From Branchinecta lynchi (lineage: Eukaryota > Arthropoda > Branchiopoda > Anostraca > Branchinectidae): a stretch of 64,000 bases of DNA. Below the pieces are notes generated by a model. It worked only from the letters and a program-made list of their open reading frames with translations, made no database searches and was not told where the DNA came from. Where the stretch lies: NCBI GenBank assembly GCA_023053575.1, contig JAKZAP010000020.1:19525998-19589997 (forward strand). Direction: 5' to 3'. Positions 53,730 through 64,000 of this stretch are shown piece after piece. The translations under genes and the position numbers were made by a program. Position 1 is the first letter of the stretch, and each line of letters starts with the position of its first letter.

Positions 53730-54380
53730 GACGATTACCCTAGGTTCAAACAGCAAATCGCGCCGATGAACGAGATTTTTCAATCGAAGCGACAGAAGAT
53801 TTTTGTCGCCTGGATGTTCACACTGAATTTTCGTCGGCAGCAGAATTTAACGCGAAAAATAATTAAAATAATTAAATAACCCTTAAAATAATTAAAATAA
53901 TAAAAAATAATTAATTTTTCTAAAACTGAATCATCAAAAGGGTCGTACCATGTTGGTGTCGCGTGTATAGAATCGTACTGTCGCCCGATTAAAGTTGAAT
54001 TTTCCCAACATTGAAAATCGCCTGACGAAGCAACAGAAATCGCCGATTTTGGCGACGAAAATCTCGGCGACGGCCAATATCGGCTCAGTGTGAACGTCTG
54101 TGTGAACCTAGGGTTATGCATACAAGAAACTCCGAAACACCGCCAAAAAACATCTGCTGACTTTTTATTTGTCATCATGACATCGGAAAAGTCAGCAGAT
54201 GCTTTTTGGTCGATTTTGTGGCTCTTGGCAATGCTTATTATGCATAACGCTTAATGCGTAACATTTACATAATCATAACAGACAACATCCCAAGTCGTAT
54301 CTCTTGAAAACTGCGCATCCTTGTGTTATCTGTTATGAAACTTCTTCCCCTTGAATTACAATGGTTCCAACTCTGTTAAT
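53730..54380. other. AT-rich sequence with inverted ends, no gene
   Basis: ggttcaaacagcaaatcgc at 53740 and cagtgtgaacgtctgtgtg at 54084 suggest an eroded TIR element (aattaaaataattaaa centre). Confidence 0.35.
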
Positions 54381-54388
54381 AAGCCCTT

Positions 54389-54460
54389 TAGTGAATGAGT
54401 AGGCAACGCGTCGGAATTGTGAAGCGAAGGTCGCCGGTTCAAATCCCGCATCAGGAACAT
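54389..54460 (+). tRNA. tRNA-like sequence (pseudogene or SINE head)
   Basis: B box GGTTCAAATCCC and a TCAGGAA end; GTG is the likeliest anticodon (His) but the stem pairs poorly. The 3' flank (aggaacatttttgtttttctg) resembles that of the 3.55 kb copy. Confidence 0.35.
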
Positions 54461-54779
54461 TTTTGTTTTTCTGTCACAGCCGAAGATCTGTTCTTTAGAG
54501 ACTGGCAAAGTATACTGGTTAACACATTTCTATTTTCATAATATTATAACGCCCACGAAAATCAACAGTTTTTTTGCGGATTTTTTTTTGATTTGGCACG
54601 GAAGACGAACTGCATCATAAAAGAGGTTCCTAAAACGGAAATAATGAAACAATAAATAGAATATCTATTTGTATAAGCTTTCTATCACTTCCTCATATTT
54701 TTCGCACACCACAGGTCGTTTGAGCTTCAAAGTTGGGCCTGAAAGAAAGAAAGAAATTAATTTCCTGTACCTTGAACCT

Positions 54780-54908
54780 ACTTAGATTAAAAATAAGTGT
54801 CTTTTTCTGTGTTTGTATGTGTTTTGTTTACTTTCTTCATTTACTCCGCCTTTCCGAAATGGCGGGTCATAAATAAATTACTTACTTACTTACTTACTTA
54901 CTTACTGT
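54780..54908 (+). repeat. LINE 3' end, (CTTA)n tail
   Basis: ttactccgcctttccgaaa, ggcgggtcataaataaatta, CTTA repeats 54882-54905. Confidence 0.6.
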
Positions 54909-54919
54909 CAATCAATTAT

Positions 54920-55070
54920 TTTTTTTTTTAATTTATTTATTTATGACCCGCTTTTTGCGTAACAGCGGAGTATGAATAAAACACAAAACTAATTCCAAAA
55001 ATCAATCAAATTTATTCCAAAAAGTCTAAAGCTAGAAGATTAACATACGAAATATTTACAAAATACACTA
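54920..55070 (-). repeat. LINE 3' end, (ATTT)n tail, opposite strand
   Basis: atttatttatttatgaccc, cagcggagtatgaataaaa. Tail-to-tail with the preceding one. Confidence 0.6.
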
Positions 55071-55254
55071 AAAAGACAACTGATTAACTGATACACTTAA
55101 CAAGAACTTGTAGTAGCATATTCCTTCGCCAGGTGACCACGAGTGGTAATTTATCGCCAATTTGTTGATTTTTTTTTCCGTTCATATACTCAAATTACTC
55201 AATTTTCCAGATCCAAGATCTTATGCAAGTCTCTGAAGCCTCTAAGATCTTGCT

Positions 55255-55565
55255 CTACTCTAATCCTCTACTCTAAGATCCAGCAAATCACACTGTAGGA
55301 TGTATTATAACATCTGGGCTCTACTTTGCTCTACTCTAATCCTCTACTCTAAGATCCAGCAAATCACACTGTAGGATGTATTATAACATCTGGGCTCTAC
55401 TTTGCTCTACTTGCTCTACTCTAATCCTCTACTCTAAGATCCAGCAAATCACACTGTAGGATGTATTATAACATCTGGGCTCTACTTTGCTCTACTTGCT
55501 CTACTCTAATCCTCTACTCTAAGATCCAGCAAATCACACTGTAGGCCTGTATTATAACATCTGCA
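55255..55565 (+). repeat. Tandem array, 76-85-bp unit, 4 copies
   Basis: aagatccagcaaatcacact starts units at 55275, 55351, 55436 and 55521; units differ by one ttgctctac insertion. Confidence 0.85.
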
Positions 55566-55634
55566 TAAGGATACACAGTTTCAACAGATATGAACATTTC
55601 AACAAAATAGCCTACTCGCAATATTTTCACTAAA

Positions 55635-57825
55635 ACAAGAGCTACGAGCTCATATGGCACTTGTTACGAGTAGGCACGGCTCGGTTATATCAATGATATA
55701 TCTAGTGTTTGCTAGGTGTCTTCCCACCAAGTTTCATCTCGATCCCTCCACTCAAAGCGTTTTCCAATATTTCCGGTTCTCCCCTCCAGCTCCCCCCAAA
55801 AGTCACCGGATCCGGTCCGGATTTTAAGTGGGTCGTCTGAGGCATGAGGTCTTTCCAAATATCAAGTTTCATCGAGATCCGGTCACCCGTTCAAAAGTTA
55901 TAAATACCTCAAGATTCCGGATTCCCCCTCCCTCCACTCCCCCGACAGTGCCCGAATCGGCTCGGTTATGTCAATGATGTATCTAGTGTTTGCTAGGTGT
56001 CTTCCCACCAAGTTTCATCTCGATCCCTCCACTCATAGCGTTTCCAAAGATTTCCGGTTGCCCCCTCCAGCTCCCCCCAAAAGTCACCGGATCCGGTCCA
56101 GATTTTAAGTGGGTCGTCTGAGGGATGAGGTCTTTCCAAATATCAAGTTCCATTGAGATCCGATCGCCCGTTCAAAAGTTATAAATACCTCAAGATTCCG
56201 GATTCCCCCTCCCTCTACTCCCCCCGCAGTACCCGAATCGGCTCGGTTATGTTAATGATGTATCTAGTGTTTGCTAGGTGTCTTCCCACCAAGTTTCATC
56301 TCGATCCCTCCACTCATAGCGTTTCCCAAGATTTCCGGTTGCCCCCTCCAGCTCCCCCCAAAAGTCACCGGATCAGTTCCAGATTTTAAGTGGGTCGTCT
56401 GAGGGATGAGGTCTTTCCAAATATCAAGTTCCATCGAGATCCGATCCCCCGTTCAAAAGTTATAAATACCTCAAGATTCCGGATTCCCCCTCCCTCTACT
56501 CCCCCCACAGTGCCCGAATCGGCTCGGTTATGTCAACGATGTATCTAGTGTTTGCTAGGTGTCTTCCCACCAAGTTTCATCTCGATCCCTCCACTCATAG
56601 CGTTTCCCAAGATTTCCGGTTGCCCCCTCCAGCTCCCCCCAAAAGTCACCGGATCCGGTCCAGATTTTAAGTGGGTCGTCTGAGGGATGAGGTCTTTCCA
56701 AATATCAAGTTCCATCGAGATCCGATCACCCGTTCAAAAGTTATAAATACCTCAAGATTCCGGATTCCCCCTCCCTCTACTCCCCCCACAGTACCCGAAT
56801 CGGCTCGGTTATGTCAATGATGTATCTAGTGTTTGCTAGGTGTCTTCCCACCAAGTTTCATCTCGATCCCTCCACTCATAGCGTTTCCCAAGATTTCCGG
56901 TTGCCCCCTCCAGCTCCCCCCAAAAGTCACCGGATCCGGTCCGGATTTTAAGTAGGTCGTCTGAGGCATGAGGTCTTTCCAAATATCAAGTTCCATCGAG
57001 ATCCGATCACCCGTTCAAAAGTTATAAATACCTCAAGATTCCGGATTCCCCCTCCCTCTACTCCCCCCACAGTACCCGAATCGGCTCGGTTATGTCAATG
57101 ATGTATCTAGTGTTTGCTAGGTGTCTTCCCACCAAGTTTCATCTCGATCCCTCCACTCATAGCGTTTCCCAAGATTTCCGGTTGCCCCCTCCAGCTCCCC
57201 CCAAAAGTCACCGGATCCGGTCCGGATTTTAAGTAGGTCGTCTGAGGCATGAGGTCTTTCCAAATATCAAGTTCCATCGAGATCCGATCACCCGTTCAAA
57301 AGTTATAAATACCTCAAGATTCCGGATTCCCCCTCCCTCTACTCCCCCCACAGTACCCGAATCGGCTCGGTTATGTCAACGATGTATCTAGTGTTTGCTA
57401 GGTGTCTTCCCACCAAGTTTCATCTCGATCCCTCCACTCATAGCGTTTCCCAAGATTTCCGGTTGCCCCCTCCAGCTCCCCCCGAAAGTCACCGGATCCG
57501 GTCCGGATTTTAAGTGGGTCGTCTGAGGCATGAGGTCGTTCCAAATATCAAGTTTCATCGAGATCCGATCACCCGTTCAAAAGTTAAAAATACCTCAAGT
57601 TTCCGGATTCCCCCTCCCTCCACTCCCCCCACGGTGCTCGGATCGGGGAAGTGACTATTTCCAACTTAATCATTTGGGGTCCCTGATATGCCTGCCAAGT
57701 TTTATCATCCTAGCTTATGTGGAAGTGCCCGAACTAGCAAAACCTGGACAGACCGACAGACCGACGGACGGACAGAAATTGCGATCGCTATATGGCACTT
57801 GGCCGAAGGGCAAGTGCCATAAAAA
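55635..57825 (+). mobile_element. Pyrimidine-rich long repeat, copy 4, with 281-bp x 7 array
   Basis: 5' end acaagagctacgagctcat. The word ctcggttatgtcaatgatgt recurs at 55680, 55961, 56242, 56523, 56804, 57085 and 57366: an exact 281-bp period. Each unit is two related halves (caagtttcatctcgatccc / caagttccatcgagatccg) with poly-C blocks. 3' end gacagaccgacggacgg, then the hairpin tatggcacttg/caagtgccata (57790-57821). No ORF of note. Confidence 0.85.
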
Positions 57826-57829
57826 CATT

Positions 57830-57890
57830 GCAAACCATGATATTTATTGTAGAAAAGCCCGAGGGCCATGGCACCACGTTGAGAAAAAAA
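57830..57890 (-). repeat. LINE 3' hairpin fragment
   Basis: agcccgagggccatggc, minus orientation, directly after the hairpin end of the preceding element. Confidence 0.5.
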
Positions 57891-57934
57891 AATTGTTGTC
57901 GCCCAGTCGGTAAAAATAACCGACCGGGGTTTTC

Positions 57935-58095
57935 CGTAAATATTGTGGAATCCATCGATTTTCTAAAAACAGTAGATTTTTCGTAAAAATAATAGATTTT
58001 CTCTTAAAAACAGTCGGTTTTTCTGAAAATCAGTCGATTTTTCGTCAAAACAGTCGTTAAGAGTATTTTTTACTGGAAAAACAGTCGGTAAATGC
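57935..58095 (+). repeat. Tandem short units of CAGTCGATTTTTCGT, second site
   Basis: Same units as 50.5 kb, ending in a C15 run and ctagtaacgcctctgag. Confidence 0.55.
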
Positions 58096-58275
58096 CTTGC
58101 CCCCCCCCCCCCCCTCCAAAAAAAAATTATTTGGGCTAGTAACGCCTCTGAGGAGAGCTATGAAACATAACCTTCAAAGGTGCTGATCTAAACAGGTACT
58201 AATATGTTCTCAGAAACAAGGTCAAAACTCGTTTTTCCACCCTGAACCGGAAATCCGGCCGGACTTCTGTTCCAG

Positions 58276-58690
58276 GAACTTATGTTAGCAAGCACTGTGA
58301 TCCTTTTCAAGAAGTACGGCCTGCAATCCCTGTCGAAGATCAATAGCGGACGCGAAAACTCTCAAGTTTCGGAGAAAACTTCATTAATTAGAAACGTCTT
58401 GTTAAATCCCGAAAAGGAACCGGAAACTTTTCTAATGGAAGTTTCGGAATCGGCACCCTTGAACCCAACTTTACAAGTTCCTAGAAATCTCATCTCATTA
58501 TCCGACTGGGGGGACATTTTGGAAACTCACTACCCAAGAAGTGTCAGAGCACACAACGGAGATGTTAGCTCTCCACGAGCCCGTAACCAAACTAATCCAA
58601 AAATGTATAGCCACTGGGTCCAACGTTGTACTCGGTCCCTTTCGGCCTTTCTTTTGGGTAGGACCGGTTACCACTGCAATCGGCTCTAGT
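58276..58690 (+). pseudogene. Unassigned coding-like region, apparently frameshifted
   Basis: After TTCTGTTCCAG an open frame reads LMLASTVILFKKYGLQ, LIRNVLLNPEKEPETFLMEV and LISLSDWGDILETHYPRS. From about 58520 a second frame looks equally coding (EVSEHTTEMLALHEPVTKLI) and leads into the LINE sequence. Either a broken gene copy or an unfamiliar TE ORF; I do not recognise the domain. Confidence 0.35.
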
Positions 58691-59179
58691 GTCTTAGTTT
58701 ATCAGTGTCTAAATCAGCTAGCACCTACTTATTTCTGTAATATACTGTCAACGAATTCTGCGTACCATTAGGTACCCATAAATTTCCTGTAATGACTCGC
58801 CATTCAGGGGGCTTGTCAATAAGATATTTCTGATGCGCTCTTGACCGAGCGTCAGATAGTTCGAGAAATACCCACGGGGATAAAATACCCGACTATCCAG
58901 ATAGTCAAAATTTTTCACAGCTTTTGTGCTGAACTAGGAATATTTCTCTGTAGTGGAAGAGTATCCTGGATCTTTTGTCCTAGCTTAGGTACCTGGTGGC
59001 ATGCTGAATAGTCCTGACTTGTGCCAACAAATTTTGGCTATCTGAGCACGAACGTCGATTAGACCCAAGCGGAATTTTTGGAAACTAGGTGAGGCTCGGG
59101 CAACATAGCAACATAGAAGCATAGGAAATGACAAGCCCCCTGAATGGCGAGTCGTTAAAGGACATTTATGGGTCCCTGG

Positions 59180-60745
59180 CAGGGGCGTCGCAAGGGGGGG
59201 GTGCGGGGGGTGCAGCACCCCCCCCACCGTTTTGAGATTCGGTAAAATTTTGGGCCGGAGGCCCAAAAGCTTACCAAAATGTCCGGTATTTTTTCGATTT
59301 ACGGGGATTCGGTAGTTATACAGAATCCTAAATAGTCTATCTGTACAAATCTCTTCAGTATAATGATCGGGATTCGGTATAATTGCCAGTATTCGGTAGT
59401 TATCACGAATTTGGTGAGAGAATTTACTGAAATCATTTGGTAATTTTTCATTGCCGGAACTATTCGGTATATTTATGGAGATTCCGCAGTTACACAGACT
59501 CCCGAATAAGCTATTTGTTCAGAATTATTCGGTGTCATGACTGGGATTCGATAATTTATTCAGTATAATTTCCAGGATTCGGAAGTTAACCACGAATCCT
59601 GACTTTGTTCCAGTTTCGACGAAAGTATACCGAATAAGAATATTGTTCGGTAGTCTTTCGGTACCAAAATAATTCGGTATACTAACCGGGATACGGTGGT
59701 TATACAGAATCCCGAACACGCTATTGGTCTAAACTTATTCGGTGTAATAACTGGGATTCGGTAACTTATTCGTTGTAATTGCCAGGATCCGGAAGTTACC
59801 ACGAACCTCGAAACTCAGAAGAGGTCGAGTGAAGCACTGGTCGCAGACAAAAGGGATGATCTGTGATATCATCGATAGTCCTTACTTCTATTTTGGATCC
59901 CAAAAAGAATATCTAATCATAAATATTTCGAAAATTCCGCCTGCAGCACTTTCAATTTTCAATTTATTTAATAATAAAGCAAAACATATCTCTCGTGGGC
60001 AGAGCCCAAATACGATGTTTTTGTAGTCATAAATAAAGTCATAAATATAAGATAAATAAATTGTCAACAGATAATTTAAAAGGAAAAACAGTAACAAGGC
60101 AGAATTCGTAATGTTCTCTATTTTGTGAAAGGGCACGTCATTTGACGGGGGTTTTAAGCCAGTTTTAGGATTGAGATTTCGAAACATTAAAAGCTAGAAT
60201 TGGAATGGAAATTAAATTTGGCAGGAAAAAGCAAAAAAAAAATTTCGCCTGCGGCGCTCACTTTATGTTATCATAGGTAGTATATTGACTAGACTACAGT
60301 TGCTGCTGCTGCCGGAACGTCGCTCCCTCCGTTTTCTAGAACTTCTGAAGAGTCTCGGTATTTCATCAACGGTAAATGATAGAATTTGTAAGAGAAGCAG
60401 TTAAATTTTAGCCTACAACAACAAAAAAATGGATTTCGAAAATTTTCGCCTGCGGCGCTCGATTTCATTTTCTATTGGCTATAATAGACATTAGCTGTTA
60501 CTGCAATCATGACCGGCAATGTATTCTCTATGTGGGCTTCGCCGAGGGCTTCGTCAAAACGCCGCCTAATAGTTGGCTTATCGTCGTTCATGCTGCCTTT
60601 TACTGTTGCTCTCCCTACGTAATCGTTTCTGTTCCATAATTTAAAGCTCGAATTCTTAGTTCTGGGATTCGGTAAAATTTTTGAAGGATTCGGTAAAATT
60701 TTGGCTCTGCACCCCCCCACCGAAAATGCACTTGCGACGCCCCTG
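59180..60745. mobile_element. hAT-type element with 8-bp target duplication
   Basis: TIRs CAGGGGCGTCGCAAG / CTTGCGACGCCCCTG, flanked by GTCCCTGG at 59172-59179 and 60746-60753. The body is full of gggattcggta words; no transposase. Confidence 0.85.
59945..60115 (-). repeat. LINE 3' UTR copy inside the hAT element
   Basis: gcaaaacatatctctcgtgg, gcagagcccaaatacgatg and gtcaacagataatttaaaag match 5690-5820, the 3' end of the RT-bearing LINE. Confidence 0.7.
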
Positions 60746-61129
60746 GTCCCTGGTACCATTCATATGAAACAAAGAATTCAGAGGACCTTGTACATGAGAG
60801 ACAACATACTTCACGGTCTAGTTTTGTGTTTAGAAATGTGGGTGTTTCAGTATGGAATAATCTGCCGGAAAGCACTAGGATGGCCGAGGGTGTATATTCA
60901 TTTAAAAATAAGATGACAAGTTTTTTGATGAGCAAAGGTGGGTGAGGAGAGAGGGTTACCTTGGGTATGAATCGGTTTTGGATTGCCACGAGGTTTAATT
61001 GTCTTCTGCTTATATATAATATTTAAAAAAAAAATATATTTATATAGTTGTTTATGTATAGTACTGCATTTATTTTTTCCCTTTTCTTTTTTGTTCCAAA
61101 TATAATTAGGCTAAGTGATTAAATTATTT

Positions 61130-62150
61130 AGTCCTGCCACAAACAAATCTGTATAGATTTTCACGTGGTAGGTCTGTTATGATATTAAAATTTTCTTTTG
61201 TAAAATTCCATTATGTGTTAAATTTGTTGTCTCTAGTGGTATATTTTCTTCTTCATGACGTTGACTAGGGCTTTGTAGATTTGGAGCTCGTTCTTCTTCT
61301 GAGTTTAGGTGATTGTGCAGTTGGAGTTGGGGATTTTGAGCCACAGCAACCAGGTGCCACAACAAAAATATTTAGAGATTGACTTTTGGCCCAAAAGAGA
61401 GAGTGAATTAGGAGTGAAAATTATTTTCATGAAGTTTTCATTTTGGTCGGAATCGCTTCTGTGAAAATGACACATCTTATTTTACTTTCACGAAAAAAAC
61501 TTGAATAGTCACTTATGGTCGGAATCCCTGCTGCAAAAATGACACATATGGTCATTTTCTGAAATCGAGTGATTTTATGCCCTATGTCGGACAAGAGTGA
61601 CAAAAATAAAATAGAGTAAAAATGTGGCAACCCTGACCGTAACGGACTACCAGAAGTGTCGAAGTTAGATGCCCACAGAATTTGCATTGGCGTTGGCTAT
61701 GCGATTCGGCATCGCAAGCGAAAAATCCGCGACCCATCTTCGGCTCCTAGTTAATCTTCACGTTTTTGGCGATTGAGATGAAGTCAATTCTTCCTTTATT
61801 GCGTTTTTGTCAGAAACGAGACCGGGGAAAGCTCCGCGATTCCATAGAATAGAGAAGCTGCTTCGATAGTCGGTTCTCCAATTTCGGTCTCCATAATCAT
61901 TCCTCATTGGTGAATGAAGGGCGGATCTTCAATACGTACTAACGGCTGGTTAAATTGGTGTTTTTGTCAAAACCGAGAAGAGCAAAACACTAATTTGTAC
62001 GAGAATTGAGGAGCGAACGCAATGAAATTAGTGACGAGTCTTGATTACACCTTGACTACCTAGACCAATCTACAAAAGGGCTGCTGATCATCAAACTGTC
62101 CTTAAGCCACTTGAATTTTGTCTTTATTTGAGGATTCTGTATGGGCCATC
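61130..62150. other. No recognised feature
   Basis: Contains a short direct repeat (ggtcggaatcsctt and gaaaatgacacat words at 61445-61555); otherwise nothing I can assign. Confidence 0.3.
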
Positions 62151-62835
62151 AATTTCCCTTTGGCGAGCTCATATGATTAAGTCTGTTCGGTCGAGAGTTC
62201 AGCGAGCTTCGGTAGTGTTATTTCTATTCGAGATTATTTAACTAGGAGATCTTCTGCGCGCGTCTTCAATTTCGTATTTGGGCTTTACTTTTATTCCTTC
62301 TATGTCTGATGAGCCTCACGTTGCTGCGCTCTCCAGATCACTGTCTGTGAGGGCCAACATATTAATTCGGAGGTTTGGTTGATGCGAGGCTTCTGTTAAG
62401 ACCTTTCTTTTCAGAGCTTACTGTACTCCGCTGTACTGTTTGTCACTGGTGTGTAACACGAGAGTTAAGTGTCTAGATACATTTCGGGTTTAATATAACA
62501 ACTCTTTCCGGTGGCTACACGGACTTGCATGGAATTGTAGTGCGTCTGGCATGTTTGTGGGTGAGGGCCTTCCTTCTTTCGGGGAACTTCGGCATCGGGC
62601 TATCTTTTCTCTCCAGACCCGAATTCTTCGCTCTCGAAACCCCATGCTCGTGGTTCTTTCGAGTCCCCATATGAGACTGACGTTGCCTGTGTGGTTAGTC
62701 TGGAACCGCGAACTTTACACTTGTTGCGTAGAAGGCTCGCAATCTTAAATGTATTTTGTTGTTGTTTTTATGTGTTGTATGTATAATGGCTCTAGAAGCC
62801 GTAGTCGAAGTTAAATAAATAAATAAATACGGTTT
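62150..62835 (+). pseudogene. LINE RT C-terminal fragment, (AAAT)n tail
   Basis: VKTFLFRAYCTPLYCLSLVC, HGLAWNCSASGMFVGEGLPS and LRHRAIFSLQTRILRS before the stop at 62748; 3' hairpin atggctctagaagccgta and AAAT repeats at 62813-62828. Frame interruptions at 62485. Confidence 0.65.
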
Positions 62836-63059
62836 GCTCTACTTCAAGTCCTTTTATTTTCTAGTTGGCTTCCTTATTTTTCTAATTCTAATATTGCGTC
62901 TGTTAAAACTACTTTTTTAATTTTTGTGTCGACTTCCAAAATTCCATTCTACTTCATCTACTATAAATTTGTACCATTTGAAAGATCCACTTCAAATTAT
63001 ACGAAAAAAACAACTAAAATGTATGTCGAAAATGTCTTCTCTTCCTCATAACCTAAATT

Positions 63060-63240
63060 TAGCGGTTAAAGAGTTAATATAGTTTAACGCGTGTGTATGA
63101 TTTTTTTTTTTACATCTAGTGTTCTTTGACCAGATTGTTTTTTTTTTGTAATATTACATATTGGGCCAATTTTTATGTATTTATTTCACTTTATACTCTC
63201 CGATCTTGGGGTTAATAAAATATTTGAATTTGAAAGGCGT
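63060..63240 (+). repeat. LINE 3' end
   Basis: tatactctccgatcttggg then ttaataaaatatttgaattt. Confidence 0.4.
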
Positions 63241-63714
63241 TGCGCCATCCCAGATACTAGCTAGACACGTCTGCCTTTGGCCTAGGCGCGCGCAGGCAGG
63301 CATGAATCTGAGCGCGAGCGCAAACGCATTTCATGGTAATCATCACCGCCTAAGCTCCGCTCCACACAAACCGGCATCTTTTCCTATTTCCTGGCGACCG
63401 ACAAGCTCTGCAGAATTTCACATGATCTTTCCCTAGCGTCAGCATGCTTTCAAACCCCTCGCCCTCCCTTCCGTCAGCTTGCTAACGATTTTCTTTCTCT
63501 GCTACTAATGACGGAAATCCAAACAAAATCAGCGCCAGAAACTTAATCCAAAATTGCCCAACTGTTGCATTATATCTCCCGTGACTTGATTTACAAGAAA
63601 ATATACCTTAGAGACACTGGGCAACCGCTACAGGTGGCTGCTAACGAACCGATAGACTGGTGTTTGTTAGTTCTATGTAACCAATAGCAAACTCATGCAT
63701 GGCAAAAATCATCG

Positions 63715-63915
63715 GGGAGATCAGTAATACCAAGAACAAATAATCAGATAGAACCTCCGTCTTTGGTCTCATGCAGCGTAAATGGACACCCCGACAAAAC
63801 TGAGCAGAGCTAGAGGTACTTGCTCTAGCTTTGAGTTGATACCCGTCTACTTCCGTCTTCGCCGTTGATCATCGCAGAGCAATAATTGCAGGAGGCATGC
63901 TGACCCGCTAATTTT
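63715..63915 (-). mobile_element. 'GAACCTCCG' TIR element, partial
   Basis: agaacaaataatcagataga, gacaccccgacaaaactgag and cttccgtcttcgccgttg match the right half of the 22.3 kb copy. Confidence 0.6.
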
Positions 63916-64000
63916 TTTTTTATTTTTGCTTCCCTTCTCCTCCACTCAGTGACACAAGTGTGGCACTTACTCTTTCTATTTTTACTTTAAAATTATATTA

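Larger units (their letters stand above)
58770..60759. mobile_element. TIR element inserted in the LINE, itself interrupted
   Basis: Left arm ggtacccataaatttcctg, actcgccattcagggggctt; right arm aagccccctgaatggcgag then gacatttatgggtcc and, after the hAT insert, ctggtacc. Only about 410 bp is its own. Confidence 0.65.
58650..61120 (+). pseudogene. LINE C-terminal region split by nested elements
   Basis: LVYQCLNQLAPTYFCNIL (58696-58770) and VSVWNNLPESTRMAEGVY then FKNKMTSFLMSK (60840-60945) are consecutive parts of an L2/CR1/Rex-type C terminus, separated by about 2 kb of inserted DNA. Confidence 0.65.

Noticed and set aside
55635..57825. Coding tandem repeat or CRISPR-like array
   Set aside because: A 281-bp period without short unique spacers, stops in all frames, and mobile-element ends.
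57530..57913. 127-codon ORF ending in TDRPTDGQK-like sequence
   Set aside because: Translation of the GACGGACGG end of the repeat; the same frame arises in every copy.

Overview
This is eukaryotic, non-coding-rich DNA from a metazoan, most likely a non-vertebrate (marine-invertebrate-like) genome. The clearest gene is a spliced minus-strand homologue of the mitochondrial protein PTCD2, with six exons that join in phase across about 25 kb. Introns are packed with retrotransposon fragments, DNA transposons and nested repeats. I cannot name the species from sequence alone.

Layout. 1-5 kb: degenerate LINE pieces, a tRNA-like sequence and a GGATCC-ended repeat. 5.07-29.96 kb: PTCD2 on the minus strand, first exon at 29.9 kb with a mitochondrial-type N terminus; the last roughly 50 codons were not found. 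Its introns hold a LINE reverse-transcriptase ORF (5.9-6.8 kb), a Penelope-like GIY-YIG endonuclease fragment (10.5-10.9 kb), long pyrimidine-rich repeats, many 5'-truncated LINE 3' ends and several families of terminal-inverted-repeat (TIR) elements. 30-37 kb: another pyrimidine-rich element, a 1.7 kb foldback element with 9-bp target duplication, and an inverted repeat split by a LINE. 37.69-48.22 kb: a probable plus-strand gene of unknown identity, seen as three well-supported exons and one candidate exon; it carries a helix that fits the PKA-anchoring (AKAP) consensus and a basic/cysteine C terminus. 48.8-64 kb: TIR elements, ribozyme-bearing repeats, a 281-bp x 7 tandem array, and a four-level nest of elements at 58.7-60.9 kb.

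Most notable signal. A short dispersed repeat contains what reads as a minimal type I hammerhead ribozyme: CTGANGA core, a 7-bp stem II, GAAA, an ATAT palindromic stem III of the type known in Penelope-like elements and retrozymes, a UH cleavage site, and a stem I whose two strands covary between subfamilies. Seven recognisable copies occur here, one intact in all core positions and flanked by a 12-bp target duplication inside a LINE. With the Penelope-like endonuclease remnant in the same window, this suggests a retrozyme or PLE-derived non-autonomous family.

All reading was by eye. Family assignments come from motif recognition and target duplications, not database searches.
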